From: Roseovarius albus
GTDB lineage: Bacteria > Pseudomonadota > Alphaproteobacteria > Rhodobacterales > Rhodobacteraceae
Direction of reading: 5' to 3'
Length of the DNA: 64,000 nt
Assembly: GCF_900172335.1 (NCBI RefSeq)
Contig: NZ_FWFX01000007.1
Coordinates: forward strand, 1 to 64,000
Shown here in pieces: positions 27,457 through 36,694 of the stretch. The notes beneath the pieces were generated by a model. The model was given only the letters and a program-made list of their open reading frames with translations. It was not told the origin of the DNA and ran no database searches. A program made the translations under genes and the position numbers. Positions within the stretch are counted from its first letter, which is position 1, and every line of letters begins with the position of its first letter.

Positions 27457-28650
27457 ATGACAGAAGTATTTACCGGCAGTTTCACCCAGCAAGAACCCAT
27501 TTCAGACGCGGCGATTGAGGCCGCTGTTGAGGTGATGAAAAGCGGGCGCTTGCACCGCTATAACCTTGGGCCTGACGAGGTGGGGGAAACTTCGCTGTTA
27601 GAGCAGGAGTTTGCCGCCTATGTCGATGCCAAGTATGCGCTGGCTGTAGCCTCGGGTGGTTATGCGTTGGCAACCGCTCTGCGCGCGATTGGTGTGAAGC
27701 CGGGTGAAAAAGTTCTGACCAATGCCTTTACGCTGGCCCCGGTGCCGGGTGCGATTGCCAGTATGGGCGGTGTTCCGGTGTTTGTCGGCGTGACCGAAGA
27801 TCTGACGATTGATCTGGATGATCTGGCTGCCAAAGTGGGGCAGGCCAAGGTGCTGATGCTGAGCCATATGCGCGGGCATCTGTGTGACATGGACCGGTTG
27901 ATGGAGATCTGCAACGCGGCTGGCGTGACGGTGATTGAAGATTGCGCCCACACCATGGGCGGCAGCTGGAATGGCGTGCCCTCGGGGCGTCACGGGCTGA
28001 TTGGGTGTTATTCAACGCAGACCTACAAGCATATGAACTCGGGCGAGGGCGGGTTGTTTGTCACTGATGATGACGACATCATGGCGCGCGCATTGATCCT
28101 GTCTGGATCTTATATGTTGTACGGGCGCAATGGGACGGTACCCCCGGTCGAGGTGATGGAGCGCGTGAAATACGACACGCCGAATGTGTCGGGGCGGATG
28201 GATCATCTGCGGGCTGCGATCTTGCGGCCACAACTGGCCAATCTGGCGACGCAATGTGCGGCGTGGAATGCGCGTTATGATGCGGTGGAGGCCGAACTGC
28301 GAGGTACACCGGGTTTAGCCATCGTGGAGCGGCCAGACCAAGAGGTTTATGTCGGATCCTCCATTCAGTTTTTACTGCTCGATTGGTCAGATGCGGCGAT
28401 CGCGGATGTTATTGACCGATGTCTTCAACGCGGCGTGGAGTTGAAATGGTTTGGCGGAGCAGAGCCCACCGGGTTTACCAGCCGTTATGACAGCTGGCGT
28501 TATGCGCCGTCCGAACGGATGCCCGCGAGCGACCGGGTGCTGAAAGGTATCGTCGATATGCGCTTGCCGCTGACCTTCAGTGTTGAAGATTGCGAGCTGA
28601 TCGCGCGGATCATTCGCTCAGAGGTGAGTGCGGTTTATCAGGCGATGTGA
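27457..28650 (+). CDS. DegT/DnrJ/EryC1/StrS family PLP aminotransferase
   Basis: Fold-type I aminotransferase of 397 residues from the ATG at 27457; a GTG at 27400 would add 19 residues unlike the family. Landmarks are ALAVASGGYALATALRAIGV, VTVIEDCAHTMGGSWNGVPS and the PLP lysine in CYSTQTYKHMNSGEGG. Such enzymes aminate keto-sugars or related ketones. No sugar-nucleotide operon surrounds it, so its pathway is open. It follows gph by about 115 bp. Confidence 0.85.
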   Translation: MTEVFTGSFTQQEPISDAAIEAAVEVMKSGRLHRYNLGPDEVGETSLLEQEFAAYVDAKYALAVASGGYALATALRAIGVKPGEKVLTNAFTLAPVPGAIASMGGVPVFVGVTEDLTIDLDDLAAKVGQAKVLMLSHMRGHLCDMDRLMEICNAAGVTVIEDCAHTMGGSWNGVPSGRHGLIGCYSTQTYKHMNSGEGGLFVTDDDDIMARALILSGSYMLYGRNGTVPPVEVMERVKYDTPNVSGRMDHLRAAILRPQLANLATQCAAWNARYDAVEAELRGTPGLAIVERPDQEVYVGSSIQFLLLDWSDAAIADVIDRCLQRGVELKWFGGAEPTGFTSRYDSWRYAPSERMPASDRVLKGIVDMRLPLTFSVEDCELIARIIRSEVSAVYQAM

Positions 28651-28662
28651 CGCCGTTGGGTT

Positions 28663-29259
28663 TCATGGGGCTAAATCAAGCTGCATGAAGGTCAGGTGGG
28701 GGGTGATCGCAGGGTCGGTTTCACCACCGGGGTAAACCGAGATTTCCCGATAGCCGAGCTTGCGGTAGAGCGCTTGGGCTGCTGTGGCATATTTCCCGAC
28801 GTCCAGAACAAGGGTGCGCAGGCCGAGTTGGCGGGCCTCGTCTGCGATCTGATGCATCAATTTGGACCCGGCACCAGTGCCGCGTAAGTCTGGATGGACG
28901 TAGAGGCGTTTGATTTCTCCCACGTCAGGCGAGAGCGTTCTAAGGAAGACACAGCCTTTGTGTTCCCCAGACCTGTCATTTGCCGCAAGCAGGCAGCCAT
29001 CGGGTGGCAGGTATCGGTCTATGTGAGACATCGTATCTGTGACAAAGCTCTCTGGTTCCAAACGAAGGGCAGAGAGGGCTTCAAGCCCCTTCAGGTCGTC
29101 GAAGATGAAGGCGCGTACGAGCTTTGCGATTTCGCTGAGGTCGTTACCTTTTTTCAATCGTTGAATTGTGAAGTCCAATGTGGTCTCCGGGTCCTGATCT
29201 TGTTCATTGTGGCATTGCGCGCTGTTCAATAGCAAATGATCGGGTTTTAGTTGACGCAT
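28663..29259 (-). CDS. GNAT-family N-acetyltransferase
   Basis: The C-terminal half carries the acetyl-CoA loop EIKRLYVHPDLRGTGAGSKL and the typical ALYRKLGYREISVYP ending, so it is a single GNAT domain. The start is uncertain: the ATG at 29259 gives 198 residues, and a TTG at 29295 lies inside the operator-like palindrome shared with the divergent isovaleryl-CoA dehydrogenase gene. The acceptor substrate is unknown. Convergent with the DegT gene. Confidence 0.82.
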   Translation of the reverse strand: MRQLKPDHLLLNSAQCHNEQDQDPETTLDFTIQRLKKGNDLSEIAKLVRAFIFDDLKGLEALSALRLEPESFVTDTMSHIDRYLPPDGCLLAANDRSGEHKGCVFLRTLSPDVGEIKRLYVHPDLRGTGAGSKLMHQIADEARQLGLRTLVLDVGKYATAAQALYRKLGYREISVYPGGETDPAITPHLTFMQLDLAP

Positions 29260-29275
29260 GAAGGGACTGTCGCTA

Positions 29276-29299
29276 ATTATTGAACAAGTGTTCAATAAT
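29276..29299. promoter_or_regulatory. Perfect inverted repeat, likely TetR-type operator for the liu genes
   Basis: Arms ATTATTGAACA (29276-29286) and TGTTCAATAAT (29289-29299) are perfect reverse complements around AG, 14 bp before the dehydrogenase start. Further TGTTCA copies lie at about 29211, 29223 and 29315. Symmetry and length fit TetR-family operators known to control acyl-CoA catabolism genes. No regulator gene is adjacent. Confidence 0.6.
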
Positions 29300-29312
29300 G
29301 GCGGAGCCTGTC

Positions 29313-30476
29313 ATGTTCAATGCGACAATGCGGTTTGATCTGGGGGAAGATGTGAATGCCCTGCGCGATGTGGTGCATCGCTGGGCGCAGGAGCGGGTGA
29401 AGCCGCTGGCGGCGGAGATTGATCAGAGTAACGCCTTCCCAAATGAGCTGTGGCGCGAAATGGGTGATCTGGGCCTGCTCGGGATTACCGTGCCCGAAGA
29501 ATACGGCGGGGCGGGCATGGGATATCTCGCGCATGTAGTTGCGGTGGAGGAGATTGCGCGCGCCTCGGCTTCGGTCTCGCTGTCATACGGTGCGCATTCC
29601 AACCTCTGCGTGAACCAGATCAAGCTGAATGGATCGGAGGAACAACGGGCGAAATACCTGCCGGGTTTGGTGTCCGGCGAACATGTCGGCGCGCTGGCAA
29701 TGTCGGAAACCGGAGCGGGCAGCGATGTAGTGTCGATGTCCCTGCTGGCGGAAAAGCGCAATGATCATTACCGTTTGAACGGGCATAAATACTGGATCAC
29801 CAACGGACCCGATGCCGAAACGCTGGTGGTCTATGCTAAGACCGATCCTGACGCCGGGTCCAAAGGGATCACAGCGTTTTTGATTGAAAAATCCATGACT
29901 GGTTTTTCCACCAGCCCGCATTTTGACAAGCTGGGCATGCGCGGCTCAAACACCGCCGAGCTGATCTTTGATGACGTGCAGGTGCCGTTTGAAAACGTGC
30001 TGGGCGAAGAGGGCAAGGGCGTTCGGGTTCTGATGTCCGGGCTGGACTTTGAGCGCGTGGTTCTGGCCGGGATTGGCACGGGGATCATGGCAGCTTGTCT
30101 GGATGAGGTGATGCCTTATCTGGCGGAACGCAAACAGTTCGGCCAGCCGATTGGCAATTTCCAACTGATGCAGGGCAAGATCGCCGATATGTATACGGCG
30201 ATGAATTCGGCCCGGGCTTATGTCTATGAGGTCGCCAAGGCCTGTGATCGGGGCGATGTGACCCGGCAGGATGCGGCGGCCTGTTGTTTGTATTCGTCCG
30301 AGCAGGCCATGGTGCAGGCGCATCAGGCGGTGCAGGCGTTGGGCGGGGCAGGTTTCCTGAATGATGCGCCCGTCGGGCGGCTGTTTCGGGATGCAAAGCT
30401 GATGGAGATCGGGGCGGGGACCTCGGAAATTCGCCGCATGCTGGTCGGGCGTGAGATGATGGGGGCGATGGGGTGA
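29313..30476 (+). CDS. ivd: Isovaleryl-CoA dehydrogenase
   Basis: With the ATG at 29313 (GGAG seven bases upstream) the protein is 387 residues, the usual length. It oxidises isovaleryl-CoA to 3-methylcrotonyl-CoA using FAD and electron-transfer flavoprotein. Visible are [34 protein letters not shown] and [14 protein letters not shown]. The Glu in that last motif is the catalytic base position distinctive of isovaleryl-CoA dehydrogenases. [20 protein letters not shown] follows. It begins the leucine-degradation cluster and directly follows the inverted repeat. Confidence 0.95.
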   Translation: MFNATMRFDLGEDVNALRDVVHRWAQERVKPLAAEIDQSNAFPNELWREMGDLGLLGITVPEEYGGAGMGYLAHVVAVEEIARASASVSLSYGAHSNLCVNQIKLNGSEEQRAKYLPGLVSGEHVGALAMSETGAGSDVVSMSLLAEKRNDHYRLNGHKYWITNGPDAETLVVYAKTDPDAGSKGITAFLIEKSMTGFSTSPHFDKLGMRGSNTAELIFDDVQVPFENVLGEEGKGVRVLMSGLDFERVVLAGIGTGIMAACLDEVMPYLAERKQFGQPIGNFQLMQGKIADMYTAMNSARAYVYEVAKACDRGDVTRQDAAACCLYSSEQAMVQAHQAVQALGGAGFLNDAPVGRLFRDAKLMEIGAGTSEIRRMLVGREMMGAMG

Positions 30477-30859
30477 GGATTTTTGATAAAACGAAATTTC
30501 CTTGCCCGGATTGTGGAAACTTGCTGGGACATTTTGCGGTTATGAATGCGACCCACCGGGAAAACCCTAAAATAGCCTGCAGTAACTGCAAAAGTTTACT
30601 TATAGTGGAAAAGCAATATGTGCTGTTGGCAGGTTTGCTTCTATTTGTTGCGATGCTTCTAACCGGAATGCTTGCGGCCGACATTAGCAGGAATTTAGTG
30701 CCGCTTTGTCTCGGAGACGCAGAAAACATAAGTGAAACCTTAAGATTCTTGTTTTGGCTGTTTTGTTTCACTTTCGTTTTTGCAGGGATCCTTTTTCCGA
30801 GTGCGGCTCTCATCGGAAAATTCTCAACGGCGCTGAAAAGTGATGATTGTAGGCGCTGA
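30473..30859 (+). CDS. Small zinc-ribbon membrane protein, unknown
   Basis: The start is a GTG that overlaps the ivd stop, so translation is coupled. The 128-residue product has two Cys pairs (FPCPDC and IACSNC) about 25 residues apart, like a zinc ribbon, followed by two membrane segments ([35 protein letters not shown]). It is clearly more AT-rich than the genes on either side. I know no role for such a protein in leucine degradation. Confidence 0.68.
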   Translation: MRIFDKTKFPCPDCGNLLGHFAVMNATHRENPKIACSNCKSLLIVEKQYVLLAGLLLFVAMLLTGMLAADISRNLVPLCLGDAENISETLRFLFWLFCFTFVFAGILFPSAALIGKFSTALKSDDCRR

Positions 30860-30862
30860 CAA

Positions 30863-32413
30863 ATGCTGAAGCGAAAGCAGTCATATCAGACGTTGTTCAA
30901 CGACTTCACTTGGGATTTGCCCGAGTATCTGAATATGGCCGCGCAGGTCTGTGATGACTGGGCCGTGCGGGAACCGGAACGTGTGGCGATTATTGATTTG
31001 ACTGAGGGGCGGCGTGAGATTTCTTATGCCGAGCTGCTGCGGTTGGCAGATGGGTTGGCTTGGGCACTGGTTGAGCGAGGTGTGACGCGCGGCGACCGGG
31101 TTGGCGTTTTGCGCACGCAGGGCATCTGGTGCGCGGTGGCGCATATTGCGATCTGGAAGATCGGGGCGATTTCCATTCCCTTGTTCAAGCTGTTTCAACG
31201 CGACGCTTTGCAGAGCCGGGCCGTAGATGCCGGGGCGCAGGTCGTGATTACCGATCCCGACGGGGCGCAGCTGCTGGAGGGGCAGGAGGCCTTGATTCCG
31301 GAGGATCTGGTGCTCTCTGATAAACCGTTTGAGACTGTTCAAACCGGCGCTGAAGATCCTGCGGTGCTGATCTATACCAGTGGCACCACCGGCAGCCCCA
31401 AGGGGGCGCTGCATGCGCATCGGGTGCTGACTGGGCATTTGCCGGGGGTAGAGATCAGCCATGATTTTCTGGGGCAAGAGGATGATTGCCTGTGGACGCC
31501 GGCCGATTGGGCCTGGATTGGCGGGCTGTTTGATGTGTTGATGCCGGGGCTGGCGCTGGGCGTGCCGGTGGTGGCAGCACGGATGGGAAAGTTCAGCGCG
31601 GCGGAGTGCCAACGGATCGTACGGGAGGGCGGCGTGCGCAATATCTTTTTCCCGCCAACAGCGCTGCGAATGCTGAAGGCTGAAGGGGCTGTGATCGAAG
31701 GTTTGCGCTCGGTCGCAAGTGGGGGAGAGCCGTTGGGAGCTGAAATGCTGAGCTGGGGGCGGGAGGCCTTTGGCCTGACGATCAATGAATTCTACGGTCA
31801 GACCGAGTGCAACATGGTGGCATCGAGTTGTGCCACGCTGTTTGAACCGCAGCCCGGCTGTATCGGCAAGCCGGTGCCGGGGCATGAGATTGCCGTCTTG
31901 GATGAGACGGGCCAGCCTACAGGAGGCGAGGGCGATGTCGCCGTAAGGCGCGGATCGGCCAGCATGATGCTGGGCTATTGGAACCGGGTTGAGGCAACGG
32001 CGGAGAAGTTCAAAGGCGACTGGATGCTGACCGGTGACCGGGGGCGCTGGCAGGGGGATTACCTGCAGTTTGTCGGGCGCGAGGATGATGTGATTACCTC
32101 GGCCGGGTATCGGATTGGTCCGGCAGAGATTGAAGATTGCCTATTGAAACACCCGGCGGTGGCCACGGTGGGTGTGGTGGGCAAACCCGACCCGCTGCGC
32201 ACCGAGATCGTGAAGGCCTATGTGGTGTTGAAAGAGGCCCAGCAGGCCTCGTGCGATTTGGCGGAGGAGTTGCAGGATTTTGTTAAGACGCGTTTGGCGA
32301 GTTATTCCTACCCACGTGAAATCGGGTTTCTGGAGGCTTTGCCGATGACGGTCACCGGCAAGGTTATTCGCAAGGAGCTGAAGGCGCGCGCAGCAGCAGA
32401 GGGTCAAGCATGA
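30863..32413 (+). CDS. AMP-forming acyl-CoA synthetase
   Basis: The 516-residue ANL-family enzyme has the P-loop VLIYTSGTTGSPKGALHAHR, an acetyl-/medium-chain-type TPADWAWIGGLFDVL, NEFYGQTECNM, the hinge GDWMLTGDRGRW and the C-terminal catalytic Lys in MTVTGKVIRKEL. It activates a carboxylate as acyl-AMP, then acyl-CoA. The setting between ivd and the carboxylase genes suggests isovalerate, a branched short-chain acid or acetoacetate as substrate. Confidence 0.9.
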   Translation: MLKRKQSYQTLFNDFTWDLPEYLNMAAQVCDDWAVREPERVAIIDLTEGRREISYAELLRLADGLAWALVERGVTRGDRVGVLRTQGIWCAVAHIAIWKIGAISIPLFKLFQRDALQSRAVDAGAQVVITDPDGAQLLEGQEALIPEDLVLSDKPFETVQTGAEDPAVLIYTSGTTGSPKGALHAHRVLTGHLPGVEISHDFLGQEDDCLWTPADWAWIGGLFDVLMPGLALGVPVVAARMGKFSAAECQRIVREGGVRNIFFPPTALRMLKAEGAVIEGLRSVASGGEPLGAEMLSWGREAFGLTINEFYGQTECNMVASSCATLFEPQPGCIGKPVPGHEIAVLDETGQPTGGEGDVAVRRGSASMMLGYWNRVEATAEKFKGDWMLTGDRGRWQGDYLQFVGREDDVITSAGYRIGPAEIEDCLLKHPAVATVGVVGKPDPLRTEIVKAYVVLKEAQQASCDLAEELQDFVKTRLASYSYPREIGFLEALPMTVTGKVIRKELKARAAAEGQA

Positions 32414-32430
32414 CCCATCGCTGTCGTATA

Positions 32431-32817
32431 TCAGTTCATCAGATGTCGCGAGGCGACGGCCTGATATCTGTCTTGCCACAGGACGCGACCGGGGTTTGGC
32501 GAGCGGATTTCATTGATCGGAATACCCAGATCATCCAGCAACCACGCCATGTAGCGTGCTTGTTCGATATGGTCCGAAGCCGTGTCGTGGAACCAGCAGA
32601 CGCCGCTGAGTTCGGCCTTTCTGTTGGGGCGATAGTAAAATTGTTTGGGTTGGTCCAAACGCTCGTTGAACCAATCAAGCACACGGCGCAATTCACCAAC
32701 GTGCCAGTACCCCTGCCAATCAACGCGCTGATACCAGACGTCATAGGTGCGGCAAAAAATGCCCGCGTTGCAACGCGCGGCATCGTCCCGTTCAAGGGAT
32801 TCAAATCGGATGTACAT
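32431..32817 (-). CDS. Conserved hypothetical protein
   Basis: The 128-residue soluble protein is rich in aromatic residues (YDVWYQRVDWQGYWHVGELR; QPKQFYYRPNRKAE) and ends QAVASRHLMN. It converges with the acyl-CoA synthetase gene 17 bp away and shares its strand with ompW. I recognise no domain; similar short proteins are common in Rhodobacteraceae. Coding on this strand is favoured by amphipathic composition and by the AT-poor codon bias matching ompW. Confidence 0.6.
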   Translation of the reverse strand: MYIRFESLERDDAARCNAGIFCRTYDVWYQRVDWQGYWHVGELRRVLDWFNERLDQPKQFYYRPNRKAELSGVCWFHDTASDHIEQARYMAWLLDDLGIPINEIRSPNPGRVLWQDRYQAVASRHLMN

Positions 32818-33044
32818 AGGGGATTGCCACAGGATCTGCGGCCCTTTCTTTGCGATGGAGAGTCAAAGGGGGATCGTGTTGCAGCCGCAATGCGGTGCAG
32901 TTCAGAGATCAGCCCTTTGATGGCGCAAAGAAAAACATGGTGTCACCTTGTTGAATTTGTGTCAGCGGCAATGCCAAGGATGCCGCTTAGAGCAGATCGC
33001 AGTGTATCGAGTCAACGAAAAAGGGATACGCTGCTTGGAGGGGG

Positions 33045-33070
33045 CTGGGCTGCCCTTTGGGGCAACCCAG
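33045..33070 (-). terminator. Strong hairpin terminator of ompW
   Basis: On the minus strand an 11-bp stem (CTGGGTTGCCC with GGGCAGCCCAG, one G-T pair) with a four-base loop lies 11 bp past the ompW stop. No long T-tract follows. Confidence 0.6.
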
Positions 33071-33081
33071 ATGTCGTTGGA

Positions 33082-33699
33082 TTAGAACTTGAAGACGTAG
33101 GCCACGCCGAAGATCCACGGATCGATGTTGACGTCGCCAATCGAGGTGCCGTTGACCTTAGCTTCGGTGTCGATATCGATCCAGCGGACATCGGCGCGCA
33201 AAGAACCTTTTTCCGAAATTTCGTAGTCCAAACCGGCGTGCAGAGCCAGACCCCAGGAATCATCAAGCGAGAGCGAAGCGCCGGACAGGGCACCAGTAGT
33301 GCTTTCGTCAAAGAAGGTGGTGTAGTTAAGGCCCGCCCCGACAAAGGGAGTGAATTTGGAAGTGTTTGTAAAGTGGTACTGCAGCGAGACGGTGGGCGGC
33401 AGGTGTTTGGTCGACCCGATCTTACCAGCACCGCCGAGATTGATGTCATGCTCAAACGGCCAGGCGGCCAGCACTTCGATGCCGATGTTGTCAGCAATAA
33501 AGTATTCAAAGGTTATGGTTGCACTGGCGGCGCCATCGACATCGATGGGACCCGCGGATGTAGTGCTATCGCTGTCTTTGGGCATCACATAATGCGCGCC
33601 AAGACCCAAGAGCATGTCGCCCTTTTCCTGCGCGATGGCAGGGGCGGCCCCAAGTGCGCTAAGGGCAGCGGTGAGCGAAAGTATGGTCAGTTTTTTCAT
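33082..33699 (-). CDS. ompW: OmpW-family outer-membrane protein
   Basis: The 205-residue protein has a signal peptide ending PAIAQ before EKGDMLLGLGAHYVMPKDSD. The OmpW pattern follows: ITFEYFIADNIGIEVLAAWP, TVSLQYHFTNTSKFTPFVGA and GLNYTTFF. The C-terminal beta strand ends FGVAYVFKF. It forms a narrow eight-stranded barrel with a hydrophobic channel. A perfect FNR-type site upstream suggests induction at low oxygen, as known for ompW in enterobacteria. Its position interrupts the liu cluster on the opposite strand. Confidence 0.92.
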   Translation of the reverse strand: MKKLTILSLTAALSALGAAPAIAQEKGDMLLGLGAHYVMPKDSDSTTSAGPIDVDGAASATITFEYFIADNIGIEVLAAWPFEHDINLGGAGKIGSTKHLPPTVSLQYHFTNTSKFTPFVGAGLNYTTFFDESTTGALSGASLSLDDSWGLALHAGLDYEISEKGSLRADVRWIDIDTEAKVNGTSIGDVNIDPWIFGVAYVFKF

Positions 33700-33756
33700 G
33701 GCAGTTTTCTTTCAAAGGTGATGCGTTCCTTTTGCGCTGCAGCATCAGAATTTTCC

Positions 33757-33770
33757 TTGATTTGGATCAA
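33757..33770. promoter_or_regulatory. FnrL/FNR anaerobox upstream of ompW
   Basis: TTGATTTGGATCAA matches the FNR-family consensus TTGAT-N4-ATCAA at every defined position. Its centre is about 64 bp before the ompW ATG, so an activator position near -41.5 would put the transcript start around 33722. It also lies about 60 bp before the mccB start on the other strand. Confidence 0.75.
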
Positions 33771-33824
33771 CTTTTCGCGATCACGCTGCGATGCGGCGAA
33801 ATTGCAACATGAATGGAGAGCGGC

Positions 33825-35429
33825 ATGAGGCTGACGTCGAACGTGATCAGTGGATCAGAACAGTTTGAAGCCAATTGCACAGGGCATCTTGAAGCGCTGA
33901 AGACTGTACGTGGGGCCGCCGAACTGGCGGCGGCAGGTGGCAGGGAGACCTCACGTGAGCGCCATTTGAGTCGGGGCAAAATATTGCCGCGCGATCGGGT
34001 TGCCAACCTGCTCGATCCGGGCAGTGCGTTCCTTGAGGTCGGCGCAACGGCGGCCCATGGCATGTACGGCGGTGTTGCGCCCTGCGCCGGAGTGATCGCA
34101 GGCATTGGCATGGTGTCGGGTGTGCGCTGTATGGTGGTGTGCAACGATGCCACCGTAAAGGGCGGCACCTATTATCCAATGACGGTGAAAAAGCACCTGC
34201 GTGCGCAGGAGATTGCTCAGGAGAACCGGCTGCCTTGTATTTATCTGGTCGATAGTGGCGGCGCGAACCTGCCCAATCAGGATGAGGTGTTTCCGGATCG
34301 CGATCACTTTGGCCGGATTTTCTACAATCAGGCGCAGATGAGCGCGCAAGGCATTCCGCAGATCGCGGTGGTGATGGGATCCTGCACCGCAGGCGGGGCC
34401 TATGTGCCGGCGATGTCGGATGTTTCGATCATCGTCAAGAACCAGGGCACGATCTTTCTGGCCGGTCCGCCGCTGGTGAAGGCGGCGACGGGCGAAGAGG
34501 TCAGCGCCGAGGATCTGGGCGGTGGGGATGTGCACACCCGCCTGTCTGGTGTGGCGGATTATCTGGCCGAAGATGACGCCCATGCACTGGCTTTGGCGCG
34601 GCAAGCCGTGACGGGATTGAACTGGCGGGCTGCGACCAATGTGAACTGGGCCACACCCGAGCCGCCCGCCTATGATCCCGAGGAATTGCTGGGCGTGGTC
34701 CCCACCGACCTGCGCACGCCCTATGACATTCGCGAGGTGATTATGCGAGTGGTGGATGGATCGCGCTTTGATGAATTCAAAGCGCGGTTTGGCGAAACGC
34801 TGGTGTGCGGCTTTGCCCATATCGAAGGCTGCCCAGTGGGGGTCATCGCCAATAATGGCGTGTTGTTTTCCGAGGCTGCGCAGAAGGGCGCGCATTTTGT
34901 TGAACTGTGTAGTCAGCGGTGCATTCCATTGGTGTTCTTGCAAAATATCACAGGGTTCATGGTTGGGCGGAAATACGAAAACGAAGGTATCGCCAGACAC
35001 GGCGCCAAGATGGTGACGGCGGTGGCCACCACATCGGTGCCCAAGGTGACGATGGTGGTTGGCGGGTCCTTTGGCGCGGGCAATTACGGCATGGCCGGGC
35101 GGGCCTATAGTCCGCGCTTCATGTGGTCCTGGCCCAATGCGCGCATTTCGGTCATGGGCGGAGAGCAGGCGGCAGGCGTTCTGGCCACGGTTAAACGCGA
35201 CGCGATCGAGCGCAAAGGCGGGGAGTGGTCTGCCGAGGAAGAGGCCGCGTTCAAACAGCCAACGATTGATATGTTCGAAGAGCAAAGCCACCCACTCTAT
35301 GCCTCGGCCAGATTGTGGGATGACGGGATTGTAGATCCACGCAAATCGCGCCAGGTGCTGGCACTGTCGTTGCAAGCTGCGCTCTGCGCGCCGATTGAGG
35401 AAACACGCTTTGGCGTGTTTCGGATGTAG
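33825..35429 (+). CDS. mccB: Methylcrotonyl-CoA carboxylase, carboxyltransferase (beta) subunit
   Basis: The 534-residue carboxyltransferase starts at the ATG at 33825, with GGAGAG just upstream. Family marks are [60 protein letters not shown] and the second oxyanion region [20 protein letters not shown]. It moves CO2 from biotin to 3-methylcrotonyl-CoA, the step after ivd. It partners the alpha subunit encoded at 36684; two unrelated genes separate them. Confidence 0.95.
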   Translation: MRLTSNVISGSEQFEANCTGHLEALKTVRGAAELAAAGGRETSRERHLSRGKILPRDRVANLLDPGSAFLEVGATAAHGMYGGVAPCAGVIAGIGMVSGVRCMVVCNDATVKGGTYYPMTVKKHLRAQEIAQENRLPCIYLVDSGGANLPNQDEVFPDRDHFGRIFYNQAQMSAQGIPQIAVVMGSCTAGGAYVPAMSDVSIIVKNQGTIFLAGPPLVKAATGEEVSAEDLGGGDVHTRLSGVADYLAEDDAHALALARQAVTGLNWRAATNVNWATPEPPAYDPEELLGVVPTDLRTPYDIREVIMRVVDGSRFDEFKARFGETLVCGFAHIEGCPVGVIANNGVLFSEAAQKGAHFVELCSQRCIPLVFLQNITGFMVGRKYENEGIARHGAKMVTAVATTSVPKVTMVVGGSFGAGNYGMAGRAYSPRFMWSWPNARISVMGGEQAAGVLATVKRDAIERKGGEWSAEEEAAFKQPTIDMFEEQSHPLYASARLWDDGIVDPRKSRQVLALSLQAALCAPIEETRFGVFRM

Positions 35430-35440
35430 CGGAGTTTGTG

Positions 35441-35974
35441 ATGCTGCGTAGAGCGCGTTATGCCCCGTCCTATCCCCGCCGGCCATGGCGCTATTCGCGA
35501 CGGTCGCGGTTCGCGAAGCTGCAATTTTACCTCAAGGTTATTGTCGTTCTTGGGGTGATGGGGATGTTTGGGTTCCCGTTTCTGGCCGATGCCTATGTTG
35601 CCGTGGCCAAACCGGGGCAAGACAGCCGATGCCGGGTGTTGAGTGTGACGGACGGCGATACGGTCAAGGTTTATTGCCCGGGTTACGGATTTGAGAGCGC
35701 AAGGTTGGTTGGCTTGGATACGCCTGAGATTTTTAGCCCGGAGTGTTTTTCTGAATGGGCTCGGGGGACGGTGGCCAGTTGGAAATTGCGGCAGATGCTC
35801 TGGACAGCTGACGCGCTTAGCATCGAGCGACGTGGGACAGACCGCTATCAGAGGGCTTTGGTACGGCTTTCAGTGGATGGTGAGAGGATCGCCGATTTGA
35901 TGGTCAATAGCGGCCTAGCGCGTGCCTATGATGGTGGAAAACGACGGGGATGGTGTGATGGCTGGGTTATTTAG
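35441..35974 (+). CDS. Membrane-anchored thermonuclease-like (SNase fold) protein
   Basis: The 177-residue protein has a very basic N-terminus (RRARYAPSYPRRPWRYSRRS), one membrane segment near residues 31-50, and a staphylococcal-nuclease domain: VTDGDTVKVYCPG, LVGLDTPEIFS and RGTDRYQRALVRLSVDG. The Asp pair and Arg positions of the SNase active site appear present. It would face the periplasm. It starts 11 bp after mccB yet has no known link to leucine breakdown. Confidence 0.82.
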   Translation: MLRRARYAPSYPRRPWRYSRRSRFAKLQFYLKVIVVLGVMGMFGFPFLADAYVAVAKPGQDSRCRVLSVTDGDTVKVYCPGYGFESARLVGLDTPEIFSPECFSEWARGTVASWKLRQMLWTADALSIERRGTDRYQRALVRLSVDGERIADLMVNSGLARAYDGGKRRGWCDGWVI

Positions 35975-36016
35975 TCGCTTTGGTCTCAAAGAGTTTCGAT
36001 TTTAAGGAGAGCTATT

Positions 36017-36694
36017 TTGGCATGTAAGGACAATAGCACAATTGATGACGAAGAAAGAACTACACTATTAGAAGACTTCAATCTTCTTAGATCGCGAATC
36101 GAGCACGAAGATACATTGGTCAATCATCGTCTTAGCTGGCTGATGTCTTTTATGGGCTTTCTTTTTGCGGCCTATGCTTTTTCATTCATGGCCGAGGCAA
36201 CTTCATTAGGTGTCGACATTCCAGGTAATTCGAATAGCGACCAAGCTGCGGGTATCATCTCTTTGCAAAAGAGTATCAAAGTCATGAGAGTGTTGATGGA
36301 ACTTATTGGTGTAGGGGCTGCCGCTGTTGCTCTGCTTGGCATATGTGCCGCCAACCGAGCGACATTAGATTCGACAGAAGGTAGCGATGGGAAGTTCGAG
36401 AAACTGCGGGAGTATCATTTTCTTTTCCCAATAGGTCACAAAGCAACAAATAGAGCTGGCATGATCGCAAGTACCTTATTTCCATGTATAATATTTACGT
36501 TCTGGTCAACATTACTGTTGACCAACAAGTACGCCGAACCATCGGATATTGCGATGGTAGCAGTTGTCATACTGTTTTTTGTTTTGATATTCGCATTCGT
36601 AGTTTTTGAATGTCTGCTAAAAACGCCAAAACCAAACACTATCCCAAACAATGCATCGAGCAAGGGCTCAAAGGGTGACGCTGATGTTCACTAA
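36017..36694 (+). CDS. AT-rich four-helix membrane protein, unknown
   Basis: It starts at a TTG with a strong AAGGAG site six bases upstream. The 225-residue product has an acidic N-terminus, then about four membrane segments: SWLMSFMGFLFAAYAFSFM, LMELIGVGAAAVALLGI, AGMIASTLFPCIIFTFW and VAVVILFFVLIFAFVVF. Codon use is visibly more AT-rich than in mccB and mccA. It overlaps the mccA start by 11 bases. I recognise no family. The composition suggests recent acquisition into the operon. Confidence 0.68.
   Translation: MACKDNSTIDDEERTTLLEDFNLLRSRIEHEDTLVNHRLSWLMSFMGFLFAAYAFSFMAEATSLGVDIPGNSNSDQAAGIISLQKSIKVMRVLMELIGVGAAAVALLGICAANRATLDSTEGSDGKFEKLREYHFLFPIGHKATNRAGMIASTLFPCIIFTFWSTLLLTNKYAEPSDIAMVAVVILFFVLIFAFVVFECLLKTPKPNTIPNNASSKGSKGDADVH

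Noticed and set aside
30881..31885. 334-codon minus-strand frame
   Set aside because: Antisense to the acyl-CoA synthetase gene with all its motifs.
32410..33828. 472-codon plus-strand frame starting in an ATGA overlap with the acyl-CoA synthetase stop
   Set aside because: It runs antisense through ompW, whose signal peptide and barrel pattern are clear, and through the hypothetical gene at 32431. Its own sequence has no domain character.
33951..35486. 511-codon minus-strand frame
   Set aside because: Exact antisense shadow of mccB, with His/Arg-rich, low-complexity composition.
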